Notes under the pieces: generated by a model
The model's database searches: none
Seen by the model: the letters and a program-made list of their open reading frames with translations, nothing else
What the model was told of the DNA's origin: nothing
Made by a program: the position numbers and the translations under genes
In this document: positions 20,190 through 45,398 of the stretch, piece by piece
Layout: each line of letters begins with the position of its first letter
How positions within the stretch are numbered: the stretch's first letter is position 1
From: Annona cherimola
Taxonomy: Eukaryota > Streptophyta > Magnoliopsida > Magnoliales > Annonaceae
Direction: 5' to 3'
NCBI GenBank assembly: GCA_030490835.1
Contig: CM059971.1
Span: forward strand, 806,001-870,000
Length of the DNA stretch: 64,000 nucleotides

Positions 20190-22610
20190 TATATATTTTT
20201 AGAAAATAAAATATTCATTTTTGTAAGCCCGCGGGACACATGCTTATTTTTATAAAAAAAAATATTCATTTTTTGAGTCCCGTGGGACATTTTTATATTT
20301 TAAAAAAACAATAAATTCATTTTTAGAGACCCGCAGGACACATTTAATTTCTTAAAAAACAAAATATTCATTTTTGGACGCCCGCGGGACAAATATATAT
20401 TTTTATAAAAATAAAATATTCATTCTTTGAGGCCCGTGGGACATTTATATATTTTAAAAAGCAAAACATTCATATTCGAAAGCCCGTAGGACACATATAT
20501 ATTTTTATAAAACAAAATATTCATTTTTGGACGCCGCGGGAAACATATATATTTTTATAAAAATAAAATATTCATTTTTTGAGGCCCGTGAGACATTTAT
20601 ATATTTTTAAAAATAAAATATTCATTTTTGGAGGCCCGTGAGACACATATATATTTTTATAAAACATTATATTTATTTTTGGACGCCCGCGGGACACATA
20701 TATATTTTTATAAAAATAAAATATTCATTTTTTGAGGAGCGTGGGACATTTATATATTTTATAAAAACAATACATTCATTTTTGGAGGCCAGCAGGACAC
20801 ATATATATTTTTATAAAATAAAATATTCATTTTTGAACGCTCGCGGGACATTTATATATTTTTATAAAAACAATACATTCAATTTTGGAGGCCCGTGGAA
20901 CACATATATATATTTTTATAAAACATTATATTCATTTTTGGACGCCCGCGGGACACGTATATATTTTTATAAAAACAAAATATTCATTTTTTGAGGCTTG
21001 TGGGACATTTATATATTTTATAAAAATAATACATTCATTTTTGGAGGCCCGCGGGACACATTTAAATTTTTATAAAACATTATATTCATTTTTGGACGCC
21101 CGCACGACACGTATATATTTTTATAAAAACAAAATATTGATTTTTTGAGGTCCGTGGGACATTTATATATTTTATAAAAATAATACATTCATTTTTGGAG
21201 GCTCGCGGGACACATTTAAATTTTTATAAAATATTATATTCATTTTTGAACGCTCGCGGGACACGTATATATTTTTATAAAAACAAAATATTCATTTTTT
21301 GAATTTTGTGAGACATTTATATATTTTTAAAAAATAATACATTCATTTTTTTAGAGGCCCGCGGGACACATTTAAATTTAAAAAGAAAAATATTCATTTT
21401 TGGAAGCCCGCGGGACACATATATATTTTTATAAAAATAAAATATTCATTCTTTGAGGCCTGTGGGACATTTATACATTTTAAAAAGCAAAACATTCATA
21501 TTTGGAGGCCCTTGGAACACATATATATTTTCATAAAATAAAATATTCATTTTTGGACGCCCGCGGGACACATAAATATTTTTATAAAAATAAAATATTT
21601 ATTCTTTGAGGCCCGTGGGACATTTATATATTTTAAAAAGCAAAACATTCATATTTGGAGGCCCGTGGGACACATATATTTTTTTATAAAATAAATTATT
21701 CATTTTTGGATGCCCGCGGGACACATATATTTTTATAAAAACAAAATATTCATTTTTTGAGGCCTGTGGGACATTTATATATTTTAAAAAACAAAACATT
21801 CATTTTTGAAGGCCCGTGGAACATATATATATTTTTATAAAATATTATATTCATTTTTGGACGTCCGCGGGACACATAAATATTTTTATAAAAATAAAAT
21901 ATTCATTCTTTGAGGCCCGTGGGACATTTATATATTTTAAAAAGCAAAACATTCATATTTGGAGGCCCGTGGGACACATATATTTTTTTATAAAATAAAT
22001 TATTCATTTTTGGATGCCCGCGGGACACATATATTTTTATAAAAATAAAATATTCATTTTTTGAGGTCCGTGGGACATTTATATATTTTAAAAAACAAAA
22101 CATTCATTTTTGGAGACCCATGGGACACATATATATTTTTATAAAACAAAATATTCATTTTTGGACGCCCGCGGGACACGTATATATTTTTATAAAAATA
22201 AAATATTTATTTTGTGAGGCCCGTGGGACGCATATATATATATTTTTTAAATTAACAAAACATTCATTTTTGAAGGCCCGCGGGATACATCTATATTTTT
22301 AGAAAACAAAATATTCATTTTTGGACACCCGCGGGACACATATATTTTTATAAAAATAAAATATTCATTTTTTAGGGCCATGGGACACATATATATTTTA
22401 AATTAACAAGACATTCATTTTTGGAGGCCCGCAGGACACACATATATTTTTAGAAAATAAAATATTCATTTTTGGACGTCCGCGGGACACGTATATATTT
22501 TTATAAAAACAAAATATTCATTTTTTGAGACCCGTGGGACACATATATATTTTAAAAAAATAAAACATTCATTTTTGGAGGCCCGCGGGATACATGATTA
22601 TTTTTACAAA
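20190..22610. repeat. AT-rich minisatellite array, about 52-bp unit with a CCGCGG box, about 46 units
   Basis: Each unit has a GC box (GCCCGCGGGACAC or variants such as GCCCGTGGGACAT) followed by TATATATTTTTATAAAA, a TATTCATTTTTGGA block and the next box. Spacing between boxes is about 50-54 bp (for example near 20942, 20993, 21045, 21097, 21148, 21200, 21250). Three unit variants alternate between about 20680 and 21330, giving a higher-order period of about 155 bp. Further right, a roughly 304-bp block is duplicated (compare 21599-21799 with 21903-22103). Open frames across it are by-products of the repeat. It separates the receptor-kinase 5' end from the citrate synthase 3' end. Confidence 0.9.
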
Positions 22611-23189
22611 AATTCACCCAATATTATCTTTAATTTTGTTGAATTGAATTAATTTGAATTGAAGCTCCATGAAAAATGAATTAATCAAATAATCCAACTT
22701 ACTTTTTAGAATAAAGTTATGGTACAAATATGTATTTCAATAACACCCATGGCCAATAATTCAAAAAATTATTTTTAATGTGAAAAATAAATAAAAATTG
22801 GTCAATTAATTTGAAATGAAGATTATAAAAATGAAAAAATATTAGATATTTTAAATTAAGTATGCTCATTATTCATTTTAGAGCACTTCGGTTGTGGGTG
22901 CTTTGGTATTACTCAAATATATACATGAAATGTTACGAGGAAAAATGATAAAATTAACTAGGTTTGAAATAAATTATTCCCATTTTTACAAACAAAAATG
23001 CTTAAATTTATATTGAGCTATTTTCAAAAATCTAACAATTTTAATTATATTGAGCTTTGAATGAAATTAGAGTTAGCTAATTTTCTATCCTTCCAAGTGA
23101 ATAAATTCTCGTCTAGGGAAGAAATAGACTGACGGGTTGAAAAATAAAAGACGTATTTTATTTTGCGACAATGCCTATTTAGTTTTTAG
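22611..23189. other. Intergenic AT-rich stretch downstream of citrate synthase
   Basis: No coding or RNA gene seen. It should contain the citrate synthase 3' UTR and polyadenylation region (minus strand, left of 23190). It also has an AATTGAATT-rich patch around 22630-22680. Confidence 0.5.
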
Positions 23190-36627
<13,438 letters not shown>

Positions 36628-38090
36628 CTGCAAAAACAGGATAAATAGAAAAAGAATGGAATGTGGTTGAGAAAAGAAAGTTTCACTTCAAGAATTACAT
36701 GCCTAAAATCATCTTACTAGCTCGTGTGCTAATATGCATGATGTGATCTTATCTAACTTGTGCATCCCTCAATTATGGCCGGGTTAATGTAGCTTGGATG
36801 CTCTCCCTGTTTGGCCCAGGTTAGCTTCACCAAAGCTCAAAAGTTGAACAAACTGGACTATGGTAAACTTTTATTTATATTTGCATCCTAAGAAAATAAA
36901 AAAAAGGTCTCCTTTTTGTGAATTTTAGCACATTCACATTCAACCAAGGATCCTCGAAAGACAACATGCTAGTCTTAAAAGTTTTCTTGTGGCTAAATTA
37001 AATTTTAATGTCAGGTTGAATGAAAGACACAAAATCTCCGCATATTGCCTTTGCTATCAATGTTTCTTTAATTTAGTAGTTTGTCTAATTCATTTAGGAC
37101 CCATGTAATGGAAAGCCAAGTCACATGCATCATTGCATCTATCTTTAAACACATGCCTCCACAATCATTGCGAATAGAGGAGGTTTAGGATCGATGGATC
37201 ATGAATAAAAGATACCCTAGAAAAGGTTGAATAAGGATATAGTTTTGGATCAGGTATGGGCAACAACTACAAATTTGAGGAGATGTGCCCCGAGCAGGCA
37301 CACTGATCCTTGTAGAAGCTTTGACTTGCTCTAGATCAGTTTGAAATCTTGCCACATGAGCATGGATTTCAGCCAATTTTGCCATGACATCTTCGATTGT
37401 AGGGTTAGCATTGCCCCTTGCCATGTATGTGCTTGCTACTTGTCCTTGTGGCAGTTGCTGGCATAAGCAGCAGTGAAGTCATTGATAGTTTTATAGTGAC
37501 CACCTATTATTTGAGGTTCTGGTTTTATTTAACTTAGTTGCCAAACCCTCTACAAGCCTAATTACTGCTGCTTGATATTACCATTGAAAACATGCAATCC
37601 CAGCTCCCTTCCAGCTTCCAAATGTTTATACCTGCTAATATTTTCAAAGAAAATCCTCCCAAATCCCAAAATCCAAGGTAATTTCCACTCGTCCTCAAAC
37701 ATCATGCAACTATAATAGCATTGCAGAGAAATTACAAGCTACTCTTCCGGAAGGCTTACAAGATCGATGCAGGTGTAAAGGAAGAGGACTTCTAACAGTC
37801 GTATCTTAAACCTCATGTTTGAAATTACTTCCTGAATTTCTGGCCTTGCGTCACTACCAGCCAATTATAATAAGCATCGCAAGAAAGCAAGGTTTCCTAT
37901 TGAGTGAAGGTATAGAACTTCTAAGAATGACGCGCCCAAAGCACCGAAAGTCAAATTGCAAAGAATATCCAATAATATTCCATATGCTCACGACTGATTG
38001 GAGCAAGTATCAAGAAAGTAAATTGAAGGAAATTATTCCTCGAAACACCCAAGAATCCAATACCAATTGGGGTATATTTGCTTACGCACA
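36628..38090. other. Upstream flank or intron of citrate synthase; no family exon found
   Basis: The expected preceding exon (N-terminus with PTS2) was sought and not seen. A minus-strand ORF at 37185-37424 starts MARGNANPTIEDVMAKLAEI, is helical-looking, and resembles the N-terminus of retroelement gag-like proteins more than citrate synthase. I do not assign it. The remainder is AT-rich. Confidence 0.45.
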
Positions 38091-39190
38091 AAATATGAAG
38101 GAAAATTTTTCAATTAAAATTTTTTTACTCTTTATAACTATTTTATTTTTTTAATTATTTTTTCACATTTCCTATATAAATAACAGTATTTTTCAATTAT
38201 TTCTACACAAATACCCATACAATTACCATATTTATTTTAACTTTATTCTCTTCACACCTCATTATTATCTCTATCATATCACATCATTTTCTATCAACTT
38301 GACAACTTCTACTCTAAGGGTGCGTTTGTTTAGGATAAAAAAATGTCAACTAAAACTTTTCACTCTCCATAATTACTCTATTTTTTAATTATTTTTTCAC
38401 ATTTTTCTACACAAACTACCCTACTTTTCAATCATTTCTACACAACTACCCATACAACTAACCTATCTATTTTAATTTTATTCTCTTTACTCCTCATCAT
38501 TACTCCTATTATATCACATCATTTTTTATTGATTTGACAACTTCTATTCCAAAAACTTTTCATCAAAAGTTTTACCTCCAATCAAACACACCCTGAAAAG
38601 TTTTTATCAAAAAGTGTTACCTCCAACCAAACGTACCCTTGATAAAAAGTTTTGGAGAATAAAAATTGTCATATGATATGATATAATAGGGATAACGATG
38701 TGATATGATAGGGATAATGATGAGTAGTAAAGAGGATAAAGTTAAAATAGATAGGTTAGTTGTATTGATAGTTGTGTAAAAATGATTAAAAAAGTAGGGT
38801 GGTTATATAGAAAAATGTAAAAAATAATTAAAAAATATGATAGTTGTGGAAAATGACAAGTTTTAGATTGAAAAGTTTTAACTTAGGGTATGTTTGGTAA
38901 TAAGTAGAAGTTGTCAAGTTAAAACTTTTCAATCTCCACAATAACCCTATTTTTTAATCATTTCTTCACATTTTTCTATACAATTACCCTACTTTTCAAT
39001 CATTTCTACACAACTATCAATACAACTAACCTATCTATTTTAATTTTATCCTATTTATTCTTCATCATTACCCCTATAATATCACATCATTTGACAACTT
39101 CTACTCTCTATAACTTTCCATCAAAAGTTTTATCCATTCCCAAACACACCTTTAGGCATTTTTTATCAATTGCCAAACACACCCTAGGTG
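38090..39190. repeat. Cluster of Tourist-like MITEs, including one nested in another
   Basis: At least four related copies occur. One from about 38318 (GGGTGCGTTTG, after TAA) to 38593 (CAAACACACCC) interrupts an older copy whose parts lie at about 38100-38314 and 38595-38637. An inverted copy occupies about 38638-38888, and another about 38891-39186. The shared core is a purine/pyrimidine-asymmetric AT-rich stretch with 'ctacacaactacccatacaactaacctat'. Termini GGGTGTGTTTGG and its complement and the 3-bp TAA target fit PIF/Harbinger (Tourist) MITEs. Confidence 0.75.
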
Positions 39191-42100
39191 TGTTCGGGGC
39201 CTCCTAGGTAAGGGTCGCAACGGATCAGTACCATTTAAAATATTTCAGCCCGAATTTATTTAAAAAATCTTAATTTTAATTCATTTATAACTCATTTAAT
39301 AAACAAGTTAGTTTATTGGTAAGGAGTTACATAGCAAATGATTTGAAAGCTTAGAGTCTGATCGACAATGATATCAAAAGGAGATACAAAAGGATGTTTT
39401 CAACACAAGAAAAATAAAAATAAGATAATAGCAAAAAAATTAAAATTAAAGCAATAGTGGAAAAATAAAAATTAGATAACAGAAGAAAAATTTAACAAGA
39501 AAAAATAACCAAGAAATTTATATTTATATATATAACTTGAATAGGTCAAACGAGTTAAATGAGTTATATGGGTTAACGCATCCCTAAGCAGGTTAACGAG
39601 TTATAAAATCGTAATCCTAATTTATTTATTTAATTAAATCATTAATTGGATTGGCCAATCATATTTTGTTTATTCAAAAATCTCAATTTAAATTCTTTTA
39701 TAAATGTATTGGATGAACGGGTCAGCGGGTTAACTGTAACGATTAACACCCCTATTCGTAGTAATAAAACTTTTTAAGGAAAAATTTTGTGTAAAAATTT
39801 TTAAAATATAAAAGAATAATGTGATATAATATGAATAATGATGATGAATAAAAAGAATACAGTTAAAATAAATAGATTAGATGTATTGGTAATTGTATAT
39901 AAATTATTGAAAAGTAGCGTAATTATATAGGAGGAAGAAGTGAAAAAATAATTAAAAATAGGATAGTTGAGAAGAGTGAAAAGTTTTAATTTGAAAAGTT
40001 TTATGAATTGCTAAAACACCCTCTTAATTAATTATTAATTTATTATCATTATTATTTTTAATTTTATTTAGGGTAAATCTAGGAAGTGATAAAAAAAAGT
40101 TTTTAGTATAGAAATTTTGAAATAATATAAAATAATATGATATAATGTAGATAATGATGAATGAAGATAATGAAGTTAAAATAGATAAGTTAGTTATATA
40201 GATAGTTGTATAAAAGTGATTTAAAAATAGAATAGCACTTATATAGAAAATATGAAGAAATATTTAAAAATATAGGATAATTATAAAAAGTGAAAAATTA
40301 GATTAAAAGTTTTAGTTTGAAAATTTTATGTTGTAAAAAAAATGCTGCTGCGACACGAGATAAACATGAAACACCCTTACTATATATTTATAAAAATCAT
40401 ATTAGTATATTATTATCATTGTTGTTGTGAGAATAAGCAAAAATTATTCTGTTACCTGCATCATCTACTCGTAATTTCTAATATATCTATAATGTTTTAA
40501 AAAAAATTTATATCTATAATATTTCGCCCTAAATTCCTATTATACTCATGAATCAAAATAATTGTTAATTATAACATTAAAAAGACAATTTTACCTCTTT
40601 AAGTTTTTACAAATTGAAATTATTGAGCTCAAATGTGACATTCGGATCACTTGATGTCGCATATTAATTATTTCTCAACATTAACTAAGTTATATTATGG
40701 TAAATCATTTCAATTATGAAATTGTGGAGGGATAAAATCGTTTTTTAATAGGGTAACTAATGATTATTTTAAATGCATAAGTTTGATATAAATTAAGAAC
40801 AAATATTATAGGTATAAAAAGAAATTTTGAAATATTGAGAGAATAATAAAAGTTATGGAAGTGCTGTAAGTACAATACGAATTTTTCTTAAAGATAAATT
40901 TAATAATTATTTTAATATTTTATTTAATTTTTCTTATTAGTCATTCCAGGCCTATGTGCCACGCAAGGAGAAAGCAAGCACCTATAGTTGCAGCGCGCAT
41001 GAAATATGCATATTTTGAAAAGTGAACCTCGAGTGAGAGGAAAGAGAATTGTGGCAGGGATTAATACACGACAAGCTAGGTGGGGAGCCCCCATTGTCCC
41101 TAGGGTTGCAGCCTCTGTTCTACTTCGCTACTTGCTTCCTCGAATTCAGCTAATATCAGCACTGCTTTTCTTTTGAACAAACAATCCCACGTTACGATGG
41201 TGCATTTTGTATTTAGGGTGTAGTTAGCAATTATGAAAAGTAGTAAATTTTTTCAATTTAAAACTTTTTATTTTCAACAATTACATTATTTTTTAATCAT
41301 TTTTTACATTTCTGTATATAACTAATATATTTTTCAGTTATTTTTTACACAGCTACTAATTTAATTACATGTACTCTTCATCATTACCTATATTATATCA
41401 TATTAGTTCTCTTATTTTGAAAATTTTTATACAAAAAAATTTTCTTTCAAAATTTTTATTACATTCTCAAACTCACCTTTAAAAAGATAATGAAATAGAA
41501 GAAAATTTTAAATAAGTAAAAAAATAATTTGATATTACATGAATAATGATTAAAAGTAAAATCAATAAAATTGAAATTGATAGAATAATTATATAGCAAC
41601 ATAAGATATGATAAAACAATTGAAAAGTAAGTTGGCTAGATAAAACACCACATAATATTAAAAACTATAAAAAATATAGGAAATTAGTTTTTGAAAAATG
41701 TCAAATGCACCCTTAGAATGTGCAAGAGAAGGAGAGAAATAGTGAAAATGTCGGGAAGAAAATATAAGAAAATTATGTGACATTATGAGAATAATGATTA
41801 TAGTCAAAGAAAAAAGTTCAAATAATATAATATTTATATGAAAAGACATAAAAAAATATTGAAAAACGACGGTTATCTGATTAGGCATTACATCGTATAA
41901 AAAAGAATTGAAAAACGAGGAAAAAGTTATGAAAATCTTTTCAAATTTTATCTTCTCATACATAACTTGTCAAAATGAAGGCTTCATTTGGTCTTACAAT
42001 TGAATTTTTGAAAAAAAAAAAAAAAACAGATTAATTACAAACTTTTATAAAAACTTCTGGAATGTATTGAGAAACGTCTATTTCAATAATATCCTGTTTA

Positions 42101-42771
42101 ACATAAACAATAAAAGGCTTTTAAACATGGAAAATTATCCAAAGAGACATAAGAAAGTAATTTTAAAAGTGAACTATTTATTAATAGAAATATTTCTCAT
42201 TATGTATTTTATTAATTACACATCATGTAAATTTTATGTTAAAAACAGAGTTCATGACATTAAAATATGGAGAAAGATTCAAAATCCTTTTCACTTTAAT
42301 TTAGTATAGTATTTTTATTACAAAATTGTTTCATATGATTTTATTTTATGGTTAAAATTCTATTGTAATAAAATAATACCTATTTCCCCATTCTAGGTTT
42401 GAAAACTAGTTACATTTTCAAGTTTCTAAAGCCTTGAAACTTATCTAAGTGCTCTAAAATGTATATAGCCATTTCAAATTATAACATATCTAAAAATTTT
42501 ATTTTTTAAAGTATCATTATTTTTAAATTTTGAAATTAACATAAGAGACAAAATCTCACACGATGTTAGAATTAATATAGTGTCCAACATAACTTTACAA
42601 CACGCAAATCTTACATGACTGCCGATCTTTATTTCATATATCTGGCCAAATATTTTTAAAAATTATAGAGGTGTCTTTTAACCAATGTTGTCACAACCAA
42701 ACCAATACTCGAATCGATTAAGAACTACTTTAGTTTGAACCAAGTTGACCGAAGTTCAAACTAGCAAAGTT
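39191..42771. repeat. AT-rich region with degenerate Tourist-like MITE copies
   Basis: Further copies, often inverted and missing termini, lie at about 39770-40020, 40078-40345, 41215-41490 and 41495-41715. Between them about 40960-41180 is a less AT-rich, apparently unique stretch with no coding signature. Otherwise nothing but AT-rich DNA is seen. Confidence 0.55.
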
Positions 42772-42776
42772 AGCAT

Positions 42777-44578
42777 TGTTGGAAATATGTGGAAAACTAG
42801 CTAAATCTATGTTTTGATGATTAACAAATCAATTTGAGTAAGTCTTGGCTACTAACATGTTTGTGGAAGTGTTTAAGGTATATACATTTGAAGGAAATAA
42901 AACATGGAAGGCCAAGTCGTCTCCCAAATCGACCCCAAGATCGACTTCAATAAGCCAAAACTGTCCAGAATTGAAAATGGGAGAAGAACAGGTGAAGTCG
43001 CAGGCCAAGTCGACTCCACTTGCGACTTGGGAAGCCAAGTCGCAAACGAAGTCGACTCCAGCATCGACTTCAGTCGGGAAATTCACTCCAGAGCTGAACT
43101 TGGGACGGAAGAATGCCGAAGTCGCAAACGAAGTCGACTCCAGTTGCGACTTGGGCGAAGTCATGGACGAAGTCGACCCCAAGTACGACTTGAGGACTTC
43201 AAAGATCAAAGATGAAGATTCAAGCTCATTTCAAGAATCAACTGGAGTGTTCTCAAATCAAAATCAAGAATACAAGTTAATTATCAACCTAAGTTTCTCA
43301 AGTCCAAGGCAAAAGCTTCAAGCATGATCCAAGATGAAGAAATAATCAAGTCTTAAAGATCAAATGACTCCAAAGCAAGCAAGGTGCATGAATATATCAT
43401 ACAAGACTCAAGCTATCCTCAAGATTCACAAGATTCAAGCCAATCCAAGATGGATCAAGGTCGAGTTTTTCAAGAATCACTAGATCTACAAGTATGAGGA
43501 GCCATTCTAGAATCAAAAGGACTAAAGGAAGAAAGCCAAGCAAGATAGAAGCAAATCAAATGAAGATCAAAGCATTTTTGGTAAAGACTGAGTCAAGTCG
43601 CAACCCAAGTCGACTCCAGGATCGACTTGAGTTGAAGTCTGGAGCCAAGTCGACTCAAGACTCAGACTTGGAACCTGAAGAGGTGAAGTCGCACCCGAAG
43701 TCGACTCCACCTGCGACTTGGGTCAAGTCGATACCCAAGTCGACCCGACCTGGAACTTGAAGTCGCGAACAGAAGGCGAAGTCGCACCCGAAGTTGACTC
43801 CATCTGCGACTTGGGCGAAGTCACATCCGAAGTCGACTCCACTTGCGACTTGGGTCGCAACGGTCGGATAATTTTCGAACGTTGGCGCATTTAATGCGCG
43901 CCAATCACCTTCAAACGTTCGGATTCTCTCCACAATTATAAAAGGGAGCCATTGTGGACGAGGGAAGTAGAAAGAAATCATTAAGTGTGCTTAACTCCTA
44001 CATTCAAGAGCTCTAAAGAGATCAAGCCATTCAAAGAGGAAGAACTCTGCTTCAGATTGCAAGAGTTATATTTCTGAATCTTCAAAGCCTGCATTACGAG
44101 TTTTTCTCTGCGGAGAATTGCTGCTACACAACTGTAACGTGTAGATTATTTTGTTATTTCTGTTGTTTGAGTTGAACTTGATTTAGTTTGAGGAACTAAG
44201 ATTAAGTGAAAGCAAAGTAGTGTGTGATTGGAGTGGAACTCATCACCTACTTGTGCTGTGTGTTGTTGAAGCCCCCTAGAGCTGGAATCTAGAAGAGAGC
44301 AGTGACTCTAATTGTATTTGAAGAATACAATAGTGGAACCCAAGTCACAAGGAGTGTGAGCTTGGAAGAGTGGAGTAGGGAGGTTGCCCGAACCACTATA
44401 AAAATCTTGTCTGCTTGATTTACATTTCTGCTCTCTGCATTACATTGCTTTCCATTTCGTTTCTTTATTCAAGGGGATTAAACTTATAAGGGGTTAAGTT
44501 TTTAAGTTACCAAAGAAATTTTTAAGAACCCAATTCACCCCTCCCCTATTGGATTTTTCCATTAACTCGGGGCCATCA
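42777..44578 (+). mobile_element. Solo LTR, about 1.8 kb, with GTCGACT hairpin motif clusters
   Basis: Starts TGTTGGAAAT and ends GGGGCCATCA, flanked by TSD AGCAT (42772-42776 and 44579-44583). A TATAAAAG box at 43937-43944 and a following leader-like stretch indicate the + orientation. Upstream of the TATA box, two clusters (about 42915-43190 and 43590-43860) hold about ten copies of a motif AAGTCGACTCCA..TGCGACTTGGG. Its halves AAGTCG and CGACTT are self-complementary. No internal coding region or second LTR is present. The TSD match and LTR-like organisation support a solo LTR; the superfamily is unresolved. Confidence 0.7.
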
Positions 44579-45216
44579 AGCATAACATTTTTACTATATT
44601 ATAAATATTTAATCATTTAATTATTTTTAAATATTGGTAAATTTTTATATTCATAACTCCTAAATATATATGCTATATTGATCATCATAATAAAATATGC
44701 ATAAAAAATAATAGAAATTTTCAAAAATTTATTAACTAAGCACAAATATTAACATATTAAATGAGAAAAAAGTTAACTTCTTTAACTGAATTGAAATATG
44801 TAATAAATCTTAGCTTTTGACTCTTGATTCTTGAATCCTCCTTATTTATCTTGGTGCATTTATAATTTGCAATTTTCCAAACATATCTAACAAAATAACA
44901 AATAAAATAAATTAATAATACTTAAACAATTAAATCATTCATAATGATAATAACAATAAAATTATATAAGAACAACTCAAGTGCTCAACAATCAACCTTC
45001 ATCAAAATATAATATTGCATATTATAAAACCCAAACTAATAGAATTATGGAATTATAAAAGAAGTTATCCATCCACAAATCTACCATATTATGATTTCAT
45101 ACAATGTATGAATTTATAAATAAAAGTAATTAAATCATGTAATGAACAATAATAACAAAAACACGCAACTAAATCAACTGCAACAATAAAATGGAACAAT
45201 ATAATGCAATCAATCA

Positions 45217-45398
45217 ATCCATCAACGATCGAATTCAATAATATAAATATCTAGTTTTTAAATTTTCAACAATAAAAAAATGAAAAGAAGTCTTGATGCT
45301 TATTTCTATCCATCAACGATCCAATTCGATAATATAAATATCTAGTTTTTAAATTTTCAAGAATAAAAAAATAAAAAGAAATCTTGATGCTTATTTCT
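45217..45398. repeat. 91-bp tandem duplication
   Basis: Two adjacent copies starting ATCCATCAACGATC at 45217 and 45308, ending CTTGATGCTTATTTCT; a few substitutions between them. Confidence 0.85.

Noticed and set aside
20638..21148. Open frames with a repeated YIFIK/FWTPAGH-like peptide
   Set aside because: They are translations of the 52-bp satellite and change frame with unit length. There is no start context or homology.
37185..37424. Minus-strand ORF considered as the missing citrate synthase N-terminus
   Set aside because: Its sequence lacks the RLx5HL-type signal and any family match, and has no donor in phase with the exon at 36627.
42829..43327. Overlapping ORFs of 100-160 codons on both strands
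   Set aside because: They arise from the GTCGACT motif repeats inside the solo LTR. The peptides are repeats such as KSTP or VDFG with no gene-like context.
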